Positions 26,374-35,606 of a stretch of 64,000 nt of DNA are shown one piece after another. The stretch lies in the NCBI RefSeq assembly GCF_014207905.1, contig NZ_JACHLB010000004.1, positions 372,001-436,000 of the forward strand, given 5' to 3'. This stretch comes from Flavobacterium notoginsengisoli. GTDB taxonomy: Bacteria > Bacteroidota > Bacteroidia > Flavobacteriales > Flavobacteriaceae. The notes beneath the pieces were generated by a model. That model did not search any database, had not been told where the DNA came from, and saw only the letters and a list, made by a program, of their open reading frames with translations. How positions within the stretch are numbered: the stretch's first letter is position 1; each line of letters opens with the position of its first letter. A program made the position numbers and the translations under genes.

Positions 26374-26425
26374 TAAAAAAAGCCATTTTACATCAATTTA
26401 AAAACTAAATCGCTGCAAAATGGCT
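26374..26425 (-). terminator. Terminator of the 137-aa lipoprotein gene
   Basis: AGCCATTTT (26381-26389) and AAAATGGCT (26417-26425) pair across a 27-base loop. T-run on the minus strand. It lies 36 bases beyond the stop at 26461. Confidence 0.7.
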
Positions 26426-26460
26426 ATTCAACCTAAAAAAATATCAACTAAAATTAGCTG

Positions 26461-26874
26461 TTATTCGATCACTACTTTCTGTGTCAAGAATTCAGTTTCT
26501 GATTTTTTAAATTTAATTTCGAAAGTTCCTTTTGTAGTCGATTTGAATTTGTAAACTGTCTTTTTTGGTTCCGGAACTTGTTGTGTACAAACTCCTTCTG
26601 TTGGATATTTTGCAATTACTTGCAGACCTTTTACTGCTCCAATTGTTACTTCTGAGATTTTATCGAATTCTCCACAAGAATTATCTACAACATATGTTAC
26701 TTCGTAGCTTAATTCATCGTTTACTTTTCCTGTTGCTGGTCCTTTGATTTCTGTTGCTAAAGCAGCTTTTGCAGTTGTTGCTGGAGTCTTTTCATCATCG
26801 TCATTACTGCATGAAACCAATCCAATTGATAAAAATAAAACTACAAAAAATGATTTTAATCTAAAACTTTTCAT
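26461..26874 (-). CDS. putative lipoprotein
   Basis: A 137-aa protein with a lipoprotein signal (lipobox IGLVSC, Cys22) followed by SNDDDE, an acidic stretch like the Bacteroidetes lipoprotein export signal, so it is likely on the cell surface. The rest looks like an Ig-like or cohesin-like beta-sandwich of about 95 residues (ATGKVNDELSYEVTYVVDN; GTFEIKFKKSE) with two Cys that could pair. I do not recognise a named family. Confidence 0.8.
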   Translation of the reverse strand: MKSFRLKSFFVVLFLSIGLVSCSNDDDEKTPATTAKAALATEIKGPATGKVNDELSYEVTYVVDNSCGEFDKISEVTIGAVKGLQVIAKYPTEGVCTQQVPEPKKTVYKFKSTTKGTFEIKFKKSETEFLTQKVVIE

Positions 26875-27051
26875 ATAAAATAATAATTAATTGTTAATTA
26901 CTATGAAGACGGAGTTTGGTTGCAATGGTTGCTTTGAAAAAATATTAAAAAGTTTGAACTAAATATTAAACCATTATAAATCAAAAAGTTGTTTAACGAA
27001 AAAATATTAAAAAAATACCGTTATTTCTTATGAAAATAAAAATTTCTAGAA

Positions 27052-27161
27052 TAGCCCCGATAGAAACGGTATCTCCCGATTTAGAAAAACAAGGCTTTTT
27101 TAGCCGTAGTTTTTGTTAATCGGGAATTTAGTGGATAGCGGGACAAAACGCTCTTTTGAAA
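27052..27161 (+). ncRNA. Structured intergenic RNA-like element, copy A
   Basis: The 366-base gap 26875-27240 holds this element and a terminator. It begins TAGCCCCGATAGAAACGG and ends near GGATAGCGGGAC. The outer stem pairs 27056-27059 (CCCG) with 27139-27142 (CGGG). An inner stem pairs 27074-27081 with 27118-27125 (8 bp). The tip has a further AAAAAC/GTTTTT and GGCT/AGCC hairpin. Copy B at 62041-62185 shares the conserved ends, keeps both stems and changes one outer pair from C-G to A-U. It resembles an intergenic motif I know from Flavobacteria (perhaps Rfam Flavo-1, unchecked). Both neighbouring genes are on the other strand, so the transcribed strand is uncertain. Confidence 0.6.
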
Positions 27162-27184
27162 ACGATTTGATCTGCTTCTAAAAC

Positions 27185-27212
27185 AAAAAAACACCAGCGT
27201 TAACTGATGTTT
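27185..27212 (-). terminator. Terminator of the DUF808 gene
   Basis: An imperfect 8-bp stem (27190-27197 with 27204-27211, one G-U pair) and a T-run on the minus strand. It lies 29 bases past the stop at 27241. Confidence 0.75.
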
Positions 27213-27240
27213 TTCTCTATAGTTTGATGATGTATTAAGC

Positions 27241-28119
27241 TTATTTCTTCTTAAAGATCTTTTTGAAAAGGTTTACAACAAGTAAAACTACAAATCCTAA
27301 AACTAATCCAACTGTAAATTCTTTGATAATAGCAGGAATTTTAATTTCTTCTGATAAATGATGAAAAAACGGAATGTAGTGCACAAATATTCCTCCAGCA
27401 ACTAAAAGCAAAGCAATTGTACCAATTACAGTTAAACCCTTTATAACAAACGGAAGCGCTTTTACTAATAAATTTCCAATAAATCTCGAAATGCTCTTTT
27501 CGCTTTTACTATGTTTGATAAGCTTAAATCCTGCTTCATCCATTCTAACGATAAGCGCTACAATTCCGTAAACTCCAATTGTTGCAACTATTGCGATTAT
27601 TGAGGTTACGATTATTTTCTGGATAAGTGGTTCGTCCATTACAGTTCCTAATGCAATAATTACAATTTCTACTGATAGTATAAAATCTGTAATAATTGCC
27701 GACTTCACCTTTTCTTTTTCTCTTACTAGAATTTCTTCTTCTGTAAGAACTTCATCAGTAATTCCTTCAGATTCTTCATGTTCATGAGGAAAAATAAATT
27801 CATAAATCTTTTCGGCTCCTTCGTACGCTAAAAAAAGCCCTCCTAAAACCAAAATCACTATAATAGCAATTGGAAGAAAAGCACTTAACAAAAAAGCAAT
27901 CGGAAGAATAATGATTTTGTTTAATAGCGAACCTTTACTGATTGCCCACAAAACCGGCAATTCTCTTGAAGATGCAAATCCTGAAGCTTTTTCTGCATTA
28001 ACAGCTAAGTCATCACCAAGAATTCCAGCTGTTTTCTTCGCAGCAACTTTACTCATTACTGCAACATCATCCATAATTGCTGCGATATCATCTAATAAGG
28101 CAAAAAAACCTGAACCCAT
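27241..28119 (-). CDS. DUF808 (YedI-like) inner-membrane protein
   Basis: A 292-aa protein. It starts MGSGFFALLDDIAAIMDDVA, followed by VAAKKTAGILGDDLAVNAE, the typical DUF808 opening. About six hydrophobic helices follow, and an acidic loop at about 113-137 holds the motif FPHEHEE. The function of the family is unknown. It lies downstream of a 39-aa small-protein gene and before a structured RNA-like element; there is no operon partner with a clear role. Confidence 0.9.
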   Translation of the reverse strand: MGSGFFALLDDIAAIMDDVAVMSKVAAKKTAGILGDDLAVNAEKASGFASSRELPVLWAISKGSLLNKIIILPIAFLLSAFLPIAIIVILVLGGLFLAYEGAEKIYEFIFPHEHEESEGITDEVLTEEEILVREKEKVKSAIITDFILSVEIVIIALGTVMDEPLIQKIIVTSIIAIVATIGVYGIVALIVRMDEAGFKLIKHSKSEKSISRFIGNLLVKALPFVIKGLTVIGTIALLLVAGGIFVHYIPFFHHLSEEIKIPAIIKEFTVGLVLGFVVLLVVNLFKKIFKKK

Positions 28120-28228
28120 TTTTTTAAATTTATTTTTAGTGATGCGAATCTAGACATTTTGCCTTAATCTTCCCAATAATTAGCCATCAAAATTTATGAT
28201 TTTTATTCATAATTTTCTGAATTTGCTT

Positions 28229-28348
28229 TTAGCTACATTGACCTAGCAAAACCCAAAGAATAATAAAAACGATAATAGTTCCGAAACATCCGCCTCCCAA
28301 CTTTTTAGCTCCGTATCCTGCAAGTAATCCTCTAAAAATATTGTTCAT
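28229..28348 (-). CDS. 39-aa small membrane protein
   Basis: The frame runs from ATG at 28348 to TAA at 28229. The product has MNNIFRGLLAGYGAKKLGGG, then a Cys and one hydrophobic helix (GTIIVFIILWVLL). The Gly-rich GAKKLGGGCFGT region followed by one membrane helix looks like small proteins that recur in Flavobacterium genomes; I recall similar ones but cannot verify. It lies in an otherwise empty 392-base gap between the DUF808 and ClpB genes. Function unknown. Confidence 0.7.
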   Translation of the reverse strand: MNNIFRGLLAGYGAKKLGGGCFGTIIVFIILWVLLGQCS

Positions 28349-28457
28349 AATTTTGATTTTTTAATTAATAATTTGCTGATTTTTATTTATTTAAAATTCC
28401 ACAAAAATAAAATCTTATCGTTATACAAATTGAGCAAAAAGTTTCAGAATTCACGGT

Positions 28458-28490
28458 AAAAAAAGCATCAGCCTTTCGACTGATGCTTTT
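28458..28490 (-). terminator. Terminator of clpB
   Basis: AGCATCAG (28464-28471) and CTGATGCT (28480-28487) form a perfect stem. T-run on the minus strand, 22 bases beyond the stop at 28512. Confidence 0.9.
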
Positions 28491-28511
28491 CTAAGATTAA
28501 CATGAAAAAAA

Positions 28512-31109
28512 TTATTTAGCTGTCTGGTTTCTAAAAACCAAATTGCCATCGAAAGCATCTAATAAAATGATGCTGTCTGTTGTTATGTTTCCTGCCAAAA
28601 TTTCTTTTGACAATTGATTCAACACTTCTCTCTGAACCACACGTTTTACAGGTCTGGCTCCGAAATGAGGATCGTAACCTTTATCTGCCAAGTAAGCGAT
28701 AGCTTCTGGAGTTGCATCCATTGTAATGCCTTGCAACGCCAACATTTTGGTAACGCTCTTTAACTGTAAACTTACAATTCTCGAGATATTCTCAACTGTA
28801 AGCGGTGTAAACATTACAATTTCGTCGATACGGTTGATAAACTCAGGACGAACAGTTTGTTTTAACAATCCTAGAACTTCGTTTTTAGCTGCTTCTGTTG
28901 CCGCTTCAACGCTTCCTTTTAGGTTTTCAAATTTCTCCTGAATGATATTACTTCCCATATTTGAGGTCATAATAATAATCGTATTTCTGAAATCAGCCAA
29001 ACGACCTTTGTTATCTGTCAAACGTCCTTCGTCTAGAACCTGCAACAAAATGTTGAACGTATCCGGATGCGCTTTTTCGATCTCATCTAAAAGTACCACA
29101 GAATAAGGCTTTCTACGAACAGCTTCTGTCAACTGACCACCTTCATCGTAACCTACATATCCTGGAGGCGCACCAACCAAACGGCTCACGCTGTGGCGTT
29201 CTTGATACTCACTCATATCGATACGCGTCATGGCATTTTCGTCATCAAAAAGATATTCTGCTAGAGCTTTCGCTAATTCTGTTTTACCAACTCCAGTTGT
29301 TCCTAAGAATAAGAAAGATCCAACAGGTTTTTTCATATCCTGTAAACCAGCACGGCTTCTTCGAACGGCATCACTTACCGCTTCAATCGCTTCTTCTTGC
29401 CCAACTACACGTTTGTGTAATTCATCTTCAAGATGCAATAGTTTTTCTCTTTCTGTCTGAAGCATTTTTGTAACCGGAATTCCTGTCCATTTTGCTACAA
29501 CTTCTGCAATATCTTCTCTGGTTACTTCTTCTTTGATCAAAGAATTTCCAGATTGGAATTCTAACAATTGTTTCTGCAAAGATTCTTGACGTTCCTGTGC
29601 TTCTTTTATTTTTCCGTAACGAATTTCGGCTACTTTTCCATAATCGCCGTCACGTTCTGCACGTTCTGCTTCGTATTTAAAGTCTTCTATTTCGTGTTTT
29701 ACAGCCTGAATTCCGTCAACGATATCTTTTTCTTGTTTCCATTTTGCATAGATTTCGTTGCGTTCTTCTTTTAGGTTAGCCAATTCCATACCTAAAATTT
29801 TCAGTTTGCTTTCTTCTTTTTCACGTTTGATGGCTTCGATTTCGATTTCCAACTGCATGATTTTACGATCCAAAACGTCCAATTCTTCTGGTTTTGAATT
29901 GATTTCCATACGCAATTTAGAAGCCGCTTCATCCATTAAGTCGATCGCTTTATCTGGTAAGAAACGATTCGTAATATAACGTTGTGAAAGTTCTACAGCA
30001 GCAATAATCGCTTCGTCTTTAATCTGAACTTTATGGTGTGTTTCGTATTTCTCCTTAATTCCACGCAAAATCGAAATAGCACTCTCTGTATCTGGCTCAT
30101 CGATCAATACTTTTTGGAAACGTCTTTCAAGCGCTTTATCTTTTTCAAAATATTTTTGATATTCATCTAAAGTCGTAGCTCCAATTGCTCTCAGCTCTCC
30201 ACGCGCCAAAGCTGGTTTCAGGATATTAGCCGCATCCATTGCGCCTTCTCCTCCACCTGCTCCTACAAGCGTGTGAATCTCGTCAATAAACAAAACGATA
30301 TCTCCGTCTGCTGCCGTAACTTCTTTTACAACCGATTTCAAACGTTCTTCAAATTCTCCTTTGTATTTTGCTCCGGCAATCAAAGCTCCCATATCTAGGG
30401 AGAAAACAATTTTATCTTTCAGGTTTTCTGGAACGTCTCCGTCCACAATTCTGTGCGCTAGACCTTCTGCAATTGCAGTTTTACCAACTCCGGGCTCACC
30501 AATAAGCATTGGGTTGTTTTTTGTTCTACGAGTCAGAATCTGCAATACACGACGAATTTCTTCGTCACGACCGATAACTGGATCCAGTTTTCCTGTACGA
30601 GCTAATTCATTTAGGTTTTTAGCATATTTATTTAAAGAATTATACGTTTCCTCAGCTGAAGCCGATGTTACTCTTTCTCCTTTACGCAATTCTTCGATTG
30701 CTGCTTTCAAACCTTTTCCAGTAACTCCTTGATCTTTTAAGATTTGAGAAACTTTACTTTTCGAATCAAAAATTGCCAAGATTAAATGCTCGATCGAAAC
30801 GTATTCGTCGTTCATTTTTTGTGCGATAATTTCAGCTTCGTTCAAAGCTTTGTTAGCATCTCTGGAAAGCATTACATCTCCTCCAGACACTTTTGGAAAA
30901 CTCTGAATTGTACTGTCCAAAATTTGAAGGAACAACGGAACGTTTACATTTAATTTTTTCAAAATAAATGGCGCTACGTTTTCATCCACTTCAAAAATGG
31001 CTTTGAAAATGTGTTCATTTTCAATTTGCTGCTGGCCATTTCGCTGTGCTAATTGCTGCGATAACTGAATGGCTTCCTGCGATTTAATAGTAAATTTATT
31101 TATGTTCAT
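28512..31109 (-). CDS. clpB: ATP-dependent disaggregase ClpB
   Basis: An 865-aa hexameric AAA+ chaperone that, with DnaK, rescues aggregated proteins after heat stress. It has the N-terminal Clp repeat domain (1-145), the first AAA domain with Walker A GEPGVGKT (204-211) and Walker B in LFIDEIHT, and the coiled-coil M domain at about 400-530. The M domain separates ClpB from ClpA and ClpC. The second AAA domain has GTTGVGKT (603-610). The ClpP-binding IGF loop is not seen. The length is standard. It is monocistronic with a strong terminator. Confidence 0.96.
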   Translation of the reverse strand: MNINKFTIKSQEAIQLSQQLAQRNGQQQIENEHIFKAIFEVDENVAPFILKKLNVNVPLFLQILDSTIQSFPKVSGGDVMLSRDANKALNEAEIIAQKMNDEYVSIEHLILAIFDSKSKVSQILKDQGVTGKGLKAAIEELRKGERVTSASAEETYNSLNKYAKNLNELARTGKLDPVIGRDEEIRRVLQILTRRTKNNPMLIGEPGVGKTAIAEGLAHRIVDGDVPENLKDKIVFSLDMGALIAGAKYKGEFEERLKSVVKEVTAADGDIVLFIDEIHTLVGAGGGEGAMDAANILKPALARGELRAIGATTLDEYQKYFEKDKALERRFQKVLIDEPDTESAISILRGIKEKYETHHKVQIKDEAIIAAVELSQRYITNRFLPDKAIDLMDEAASKLRMEINSKPEELDVLDRKIMQLEIEIEAIKREKEESKLKILGMELANLKEERNEIYAKWKQEKDIVDGIQAVKHEIEDFKYEAERAERDGDYGKVAEIRYGKIKEAQERQESLQKQLLEFQSGNSLIKEEVTREDIAEVVAKWTGIPVTKMLQTEREKLLHLEDELHKRVVGQEEAIEAVSDAVRRSRAGLQDMKKPVGSFLFLGTTGVGKTELAKALAEYLFDDENAMTRIDMSEYQERHSVSRLVGAPPGYVGYDEGGQLTEAVRRKPYSVVLLDEIEKAHPDTFNILLQVLDEGRLTDNKGRLADFRNTIIIMTSNMGSNIIQEKFENLKGSVEAATEAAKNEVLGLLKQTVRPEFINRIDEIVMFTPLTVENISRIVSLQLKSVTKMLALQGITMDATPEAIAYLADKGYDPHFGARPVKRVVQREVLNQLSKEILAGNITTDSIILLDAFDGNLVFRNQTAK

Positions 31110-31198
31110 ATTTTTATAATTTGATTGATTTTATGTGTTTAATATTCTCTAAGATTAAAGTTACGATTTATTGAAGTACATTTTTAACTCAAATAATC

Positions 31199-31206
31199 TA
31201 ACTTTG
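31199..31206 (+). promoter_or_regulatory. -7 element of the ytxJ gene
   Basis: TAACTTTG fits TAnnTTTG but lies 109 bases before the ATG at 31315, which would give a long leader. The -33 is unclear. Confidence 0.3.
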
Positions 31207-31314
31207 TATTCGAATAGACAAATTATATTCCACAACAAAAAAACAGACAAAACGGCATTAAAAAACTAATTTCTATTATTTTTAAATGTCAAAAAGTCAT
31301 AAAACAAGTCAAAT

Positions 31315-31704
31315 ATGAGTTTTTTTAATTCAATCTTCGGAAGTTCAGAGAACTCAGAAGCTCAAAAAAATAATGTAAACTGGACAGAATTAACAGATAT
31401 GCTTCAGTTAATGGAAATTGAAGCCATATCACAGGAAAAACCAGTTGTAATTTTTAAACACAGTACAAGATGCAGCATTAGCCGTATGGCTTTAAAGCAA
31501 TTTGAAAGAGAATATGATCTTGAAGGTGTAGTAGATGCTTATTTCTTAGATTTGATTGCACATCGAGATATTTCGAATGAAATTGCCAGTAGATTTGGCG
31601 TTTACCACGAATCTCCACAATTGATTCTAATCAAAAATGGAAAAGCAGTTTACGATGTTTCGCATAGCGATATTGATGCTGAAGCGTTGAAAAGTAAAGT
31701 ATAA
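31315..31704 (+). CDS. ytxJ: bacillithiol-system redox protein YtxJ
   Basis: A 129-aa thioredoxin-fold protein with a monothiol active site: Cys53 in FKHSTRCSISRMALKQF. The later cis-Pro region is ESPQLILIKNGK. YtxJ is a bacilliredoxin-like protein predicted to work with bacillithiol, the low-molecular-weight thiol of many Firmicutes and of Bacteroidetes. The gene lies alone between clpB and the DUF2157-type genes, with a hairpin after its stop. No bacillithiol synthesis gene (bshA, bshB, bshC) is in the window. Confidence 0.88.
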   Translation: MSFFNSIFGSSENSEAQKNNVNWTELTDMLQLMEIEAISQEKPVVIFKHSTRCSISRMALKQFEREYDLEGVVDAYFLDLIAHRDISNEIASRFGVYHESPQLILIKNGKAVYDVSHSDIDAEALKSKV

Positions 31705-31723
31705 AATTATAAGATAATATTAG

Positions 31724-31762
31724 TAAAATGTGAGATGAACTAAAAGCTAATCTCACATTTTA
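31724..31762. terminator. Bidirectional terminator between ytxJ and the convergent membrane gene
   Basis: A perfect 13-bp stem (31724-31736 with 31750-31762) in a convergent gap. The stem ends are A/T-rich but there is no long T-run. Confidence 0.7.
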
Positions 31763-31783
31763 CATTTTCACAAATCACATTAT

Positions 31784-32947
31784 TTAAAAACTCTCACCAG
31801 ATCCTCCTCCACTAAAACCTCCTCCTCCAAATTCCATTGGAGAAACCGTTTTAACTTCAGGTTTCATACCGAAAGTTGAAGCTACAATTAAAGCTTCAGC
31901 ATTTAAGAAACTATCTGAATGATTAATTCTATCTGGTTTAAAAGTTAATCCGCTTTCCTTTTCTTTTAATTTTTTAATTGAAAAATAAGCTATTGCGAAT
32001 AAAACTAATCCGCCTACTGTAAGCGCAACTTCAGCAGGTAAAACTGAATAGTAAAAGCGAATAGTAAAAATTGAAAATCCGATTGCCAGAAAACTTAGCC
32101 AAAGCATTATTCTGTCTTTTGTTTTTAAAGCCTGAACTAAATAAATAATTGGAACTAAAACTGTAAACGCATAAAAGAAAAACGCAAACGGAATGTCTGT
32201 TCCAGGTTTTACTTCGGTTCCTAAAAGTTCTCCTGAAAGCTCTCTAACTACTAAATAATTACAAGAAAAATAAAACAAAGCGAGACAAAAACTATTTGCT
32301 AATAGAAGTCCATTATAATAATAACTTTCTGTTAGATTTTTGATTATTTTTTTCGTTATAAAATAACAAGCTCCTGCAAAAATCATTGCTATGAAGGGTA
32401 AAATGGCTTTTCCGATATCTCCCAACTCAAACATCTCAAAAAACAAAAATGCTGTCACAGCGATGCAAAAGACCAACATCGACAAAACATGCAAATATCT
32501 TATAAACATAAAAAATGCTGCAAAAGCTACAAAAAATGCAATTACAGTTTCGTACCCTTCTGTTGTTATAGCAATAGCAATTCCTATCTGAGAAATAGCG
32601 CCTAAAATAAAAGCATCATCTAAACCGTGATTATGATATTCTTGATGAGAAAGCAATTCTGCACCGGCAAAACCAACTGCGGCGAAAATATAAAAGCAAA
32701 TTTGAAAATAGATATGTTCAGAACTTAATCCGAACAAAGAAATCATTCCGCAGATTGAACTGTAAAGTAAACTTCCTAACAAGAAGAAACCAATTCTAAC
32801 CAAAACATTGCTTTGACTCCTTAAAACTGGTAACTCTTTTTCTATAAATTTTTTCTGTTCTTTACTAATAAAACCGCCATTATATAAAGAATCGGCTTGA
32901 TCAACTAGAAATTCATTGTCTAACTTCTTTTTATCATGTACTATCAT
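31784..32947 (-). CDS. DUF2157-like multi-spanning membrane protein with a glycine-rich tail
   Basis: A 387-aa protein. A soluble N-terminal helical segment (FLVDQADSLYNGGFISKEQ, about 14-45) is followed by about ten membrane helices. The tail contains FGGGGFSGGGSG, the kind of Gly/Ser end seen on TPM-domain proteins. It overlaps the preceding DUF2157 gene by four bases (ATGA), so the two are translationally coupled. The similar layouts suggest an ancient duplication. Function unknown. Confidence 0.78.
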   Translation of the reverse strand: MIVHDKKKLDNEFLVDQADSLYNGGFISKEQKKFIEKELPVLRSQSNVLVRIGFFLLGSLLYSSICGMISLFGLSSEHIYFQICFYIFAAVGFAGAELLSHQEYHNHGLDDAFILGAISQIGIAIAITTEGYETVIAFFVAFAAFFMFIRYLHVLSMLVFCIAVTAFLFFEMFELGDIGKAILPFIAMIFAGACYFITKKIIKNLTESYYYNGLLLANSFCLALFYFSCNYLVVRELSGELLGTEVKPGTDIPFAFFFYAFTVLVPIIYLVQALKTKDRIMLWLSFLAIGFSIFTIRFYYSVLPAEVALTVGGLVLFAIAYFSIKKLKEKESGLTFKPDRINHSDSFLNAEALIVASTFGMKPEVKTVSPMEFGGGGFSGGGSGESF

Positions 32948-33945
32948 TCGGCAATTTCTTTATGAAAGTTTTTAATTAGTTTAATGAACATTACGATGGT
33001 TCCAATAAAATAAGCAGGAAGTAAGAAAATAAATAATTCCCAAATTCGGAAAAAATCGACATTTTCAAAAATTCTAAATAAAAAGATATTCACGCCAATA
33101 AAAGCATAAACAATCGTAAAAACATACAATGACATCGCTTTATACTCATAGCTTATTTTATAAAAATAATAGCTAGAGCATCCTATAATTAAAGCAAATA
33201 TCATCCAAGTGATGGTGTCATAATTAGTTAGATTACTAATAGATGCAATACTGATAATGTGCAAAGCAAAAGTTAGAAAAACTAAACCAAAATGAGTTTT
33301 TAAAGAAATTCGTCGACTATAAACTGTCCATAAAATCAATAAAATTCCCAACATTACAGCCGAATAACTCAAATTTTGATTGGCGTATAAATTGTTACTA
33401 TCGTTAAAAATATCTTGCGGAGTAACCGAAAGTCCAACATAAGCAGCCAAACCCGTAATTGCAATTGTCAAGACACTTCTATTATCAAAATAATAAGCAC
33501 AGAAGAAACTCACTATTGTTGGAACCAAAGTAGCCAATCCGTAATGTTCTCCAAACGGTCTGTATTGAAATTGGAGATATCCTATAAAAATACAAGTCAA
33601 AATATTACCTGCCAAAACTAAGTATTCTAAAACAGGATGCTCAAATGTTGTTTCTGTTTTCTGAAAACCTTTAGAATTTTTAAAACAGTAATAAAAACAA
33701 ACTACAATCACAATCAAAAGCAACGAAAGAATTGCGACATGACCTATTGTATCTATGTTTTCATAAATCAAAATTCCTATTCCTGAAGTAAATAATAGAA
33801 CCGATAAATAAAGAAATAATTTTAGTTCTGCATTTAAAGAAAAAATATTTAAACTTCGATATGTTTTTATTTCTTCAAACTGATTTTCAGTAATTAAGCC
33901 TTTCTCAAAAAGTTTTAGAATGGCCTCTTCTTTAAATTTTTCCAT
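32944..33945 (-). CDS. DUF2157 domain membrane protein
   Basis: A 333-aa protein. The DUF2157 N-terminal segment is seen (MEKFKEEAILKLFEKGLIT), followed by about nine to ten membrane helices. I choose ATG at 33945, since the frame is open upstream to 34098 but the extra residues do not match the family. It overlaps the next gene by four bases. Known DUF2157 proteins have no settled role. Likely an inner-membrane pair. Confidence 0.82.
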   Translation of the reverse strand: MEKFKEEAILKLFEKGLITENQFEEIKTYRSLNIFSLNAELKLFLYLSVLLFTSGIGILIYENIDTIGHVAILSLLLIVIVVCFYYCFKNSKGFQKTETTFEHPVLEYLVLAGNILTCIFIGYLQFQYRPFGEHYGLATLVPTIVSFFCAYYFDNRSVLTIAITGLAAYVGLSVTPQDIFNDSNNLYANQNLSYSAVMLGILLILWTVYSRRISLKTHFGLVFLTFALHIISIASISNLTNYDTITWMIFALIIGCSSYYFYKISYEYKAMSLYVFTIVYAFIGVNIFLFRIFENVDFFRIWELFIFLLPAYFIGTIVMFIKLIKNFHKEIAE

Positions 33946-34129
33946 TGGTAAGATAATAAACTGGTACATCAAATATATGTATTTAGCATGAATTTTCTGC
34001 TTTTCAAGGCAAACCTTTTTGTAATTTCTTAAACCATTCGAAAAGAATATCTTATAATTAAATAGTGTAAAAACAACACTTATTAATCTAAAAATCAAAG
34101 CATTAAAACATAAAAATTTGATAAATTAA

Positions 34130-34159
34130 TTTGAAATTATTTTTATTCTTATACATTTG
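34130..34159 (+). promoter_or_regulatory. Promoter of the pectate lyase gene
   Basis: TTTG at 34130-34133, an 18-base spacer and TACATTTG at 34152-34159. Transcription would start near 34165, about 40 bases before the ATG at 34207. Confidence 0.75.
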
Positions 34160-34173
34160 TGCAATCGATTACA
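34160..34173. promoter_or_regulatory. LacI-type operator over the start site of the pectate lyase gene
   Basis: TGCAATCGATTACA is a palindrome with one mismatched pair and a perfect AATCGATT core. This is the form bound by LacI-family repressors. It starts directly after the -7 element and covers the predicted transcription start, a position suited to repression. No LacI-family gene is in the window, so the regulator lies elsewhere. Confidence 0.55.
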
Positions 34174-34206
34174 TTAAACTATTAAACCACAAAAAACCAC
34201 ACTTAA

Positions 34207-35523
34207 ATGAAAACAAAACTTATTCTATTAGCATTGCTTCTGCCTTGCTCCTTTCTTTTTGCTCAAAATTATTTTATGAGCGCTCCCGAAGGATTTGGAG
34301 CTTCTGCGACTGGTGGAGGAAGCGCTACGCCTGTTACAGTTACTACTCTAGCAGATTTAACAGCAAAATTAAAATTAACAACTCCGCAGGTTATTTTAGT
34401 ATCTGGAACTATCAATTGCACATATACCAGTTTACAAATCAATGATAAAACCATTATTGGACTTCCAGGCGCTAGATTAGTAAACTTAGATCAAACTGCT
34501 GCAGGTTCTGGAATTTTAAGTTTAAAACCTGGCTCAAATAATGTCATTATAAGAAATTTAATTTTTGAAGGACCTGGAGCATATGATGTAGATGGACGCG
34601 ATAACCTTACTTCAGAAGCAACAAATCTTTGGGTAGACCACTGTGAATTTCAAGATGGAATGGACGGAAATTTTGACAATAAAGGAGCTGCAGATAACGT
34701 AACTGTTTCATGGACTAAGTTTATTTATTTAAAAACTCCAAAAGCAGGAGGTTCTGGAGGAGCAGACGATCATCGTTTTTCAGATTTAGTTGGATCTTCT
34801 AAAACCGATGCCCCATCTGACGGACATTACAGCATAACTTTTAAAAACTGTTATTGGGCAGAGGGCTGTAAAGAAAGAATGCCGAGAGCAAGAAACGCTG
34901 AACTTCATATTTTAAATTGCTATTATAACACCTCTGTATCTGGTTCTTTAGCAATTGGTCTTGGCGGTGGAAGCAATAATACGACTTGTTATGTAGAAGG
35001 AACTGATTTTGCTAAAATTGGAACTGCTTTTAAAAGTTATGTAAGCACAGACGGTGGAACAATTGGAATTGCTTTTACAGATTGCTTGAATGCAACTGCC
35101 AATTCAGGAACTACGGTAACAAAACCGTCTTATTCTTATAGTGTTTTGCCAATTGGTAATGTTGCTGCATATATTTCGAACTCAACCTGTGGAGCTGGAG
35201 CAACGCTTCAAGTTACTTCTCAAGGCGTTTTGTCAACAAGTTGTAATAATTTAGGTTTGAATGATAATGTCAATAATTTAGATTTGAAATATTATCCATC
35301 AGTAATTAATCGACTTTTGAATATCGATTTTTCAAGTTCTGATAATGGATTGGCTCAAGTAAATTTATTTTCATCGAATGGATCAAAAGTATATTCTCAT
35401 TCTAAAAATATAATTGCAGATGAGAAACTAGAACTAAATGTTGGTAATCTTGCAAAAGGCATTTATATCTGTAAAGTTCAAATCGAAAATCGAAGCAAAA
35501 CATTTAAATTAGTAAAAAACTAA
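34207..35523 (+). CDS. secreted pectate lyase, family PL1, with T9SS sorting domain
   Basis: A 438-aa extracellular enzyme that cleaves polygalacturonan by beta-elimination. The signal peptide (1-19) ends in LFAQ. The parallel beta-helix has the PL1 motifs NLWVDHCEFQDGMDGNFD (calcium-binding Asp) and ERMPRARNAELHILNCYY with the catalytic Arg. Residues about 360-438 (YYPSVINRLLNID ... KGIYICKVQ ... KTFKLVKN) are a type A T9SS C-terminal domain. The enzyme is therefore exported by the type IX system. The gene stands alone with its own promoter, a LacI-type operator and a terminator. Confidence 0.93.
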   Translation: MKTKLILLALLLPCSFLFAQNYFMSAPEGFGASATGGGSATPVTVTTLADLTAKLKLTTPQVILVSGTINCTYTSLQINDKTIIGLPGARLVNLDQTAAGSGILSLKPGSNNVIIRNLIFEGPGAYDVDGRDNLTSEATNLWVDHCEFQDGMDGNFDNKGAADNVTVSWTKFIYLKTPKAGGSGGADDHRFSDLVGSSKTDAPSDGHYSITFKNCYWAEGCKERMPRARNAELHILNCYYNTSVSGSLAIGLGGGSNNTTCYVEGTDFAKIGTAFKSYVSTDGGTIGIAFTDCLNATANSGTTVTKPSYSYSVLPIGNVAAYISNSTCGAGATLQVTSQGVLSTSCNNLGLNDNVNNLDLKYYPSVINRLLNIDFSSSDNGLAQVNLFSSNGSKVYSHSKNIIADEKLELNVGNLAKGIYICKVQIENRSKTFKLVKN

Positions 35524-35537
35524 TTCTTCTATAAATC

Positions 35538-35570
35538 AAAAGGTCATTGAAACAAATCAATGACCTTTTT
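35538..35570 (+). terminator. Terminator of the pectate lyase gene, shared with the arginine operon end
   Basis: AAAGGTCATTGA and its complement form a 12-bp stem with a 6-base loop, then a T-run. On the other strand a short A/T tail lies 36 bases after the argH stop codon, so it may also end the operon. Confidence 0.85.
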
Positions 35571-35606
35571 ACTTTTTTCATTTCACTTTTTACATCTTAC
35601 AAAACA

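Noticed and set aside
27052..27161. Naming the intergenic element as a defined Rfam family
   Set aside because: The resemblance to a Flavobacteria motif is from memory only; no search could be run.
33946..34098. Upstream extension of the DUF2157 gene
   Set aside because: The family begins at the later Met; the extension runs toward the pectate lyase promoter region.
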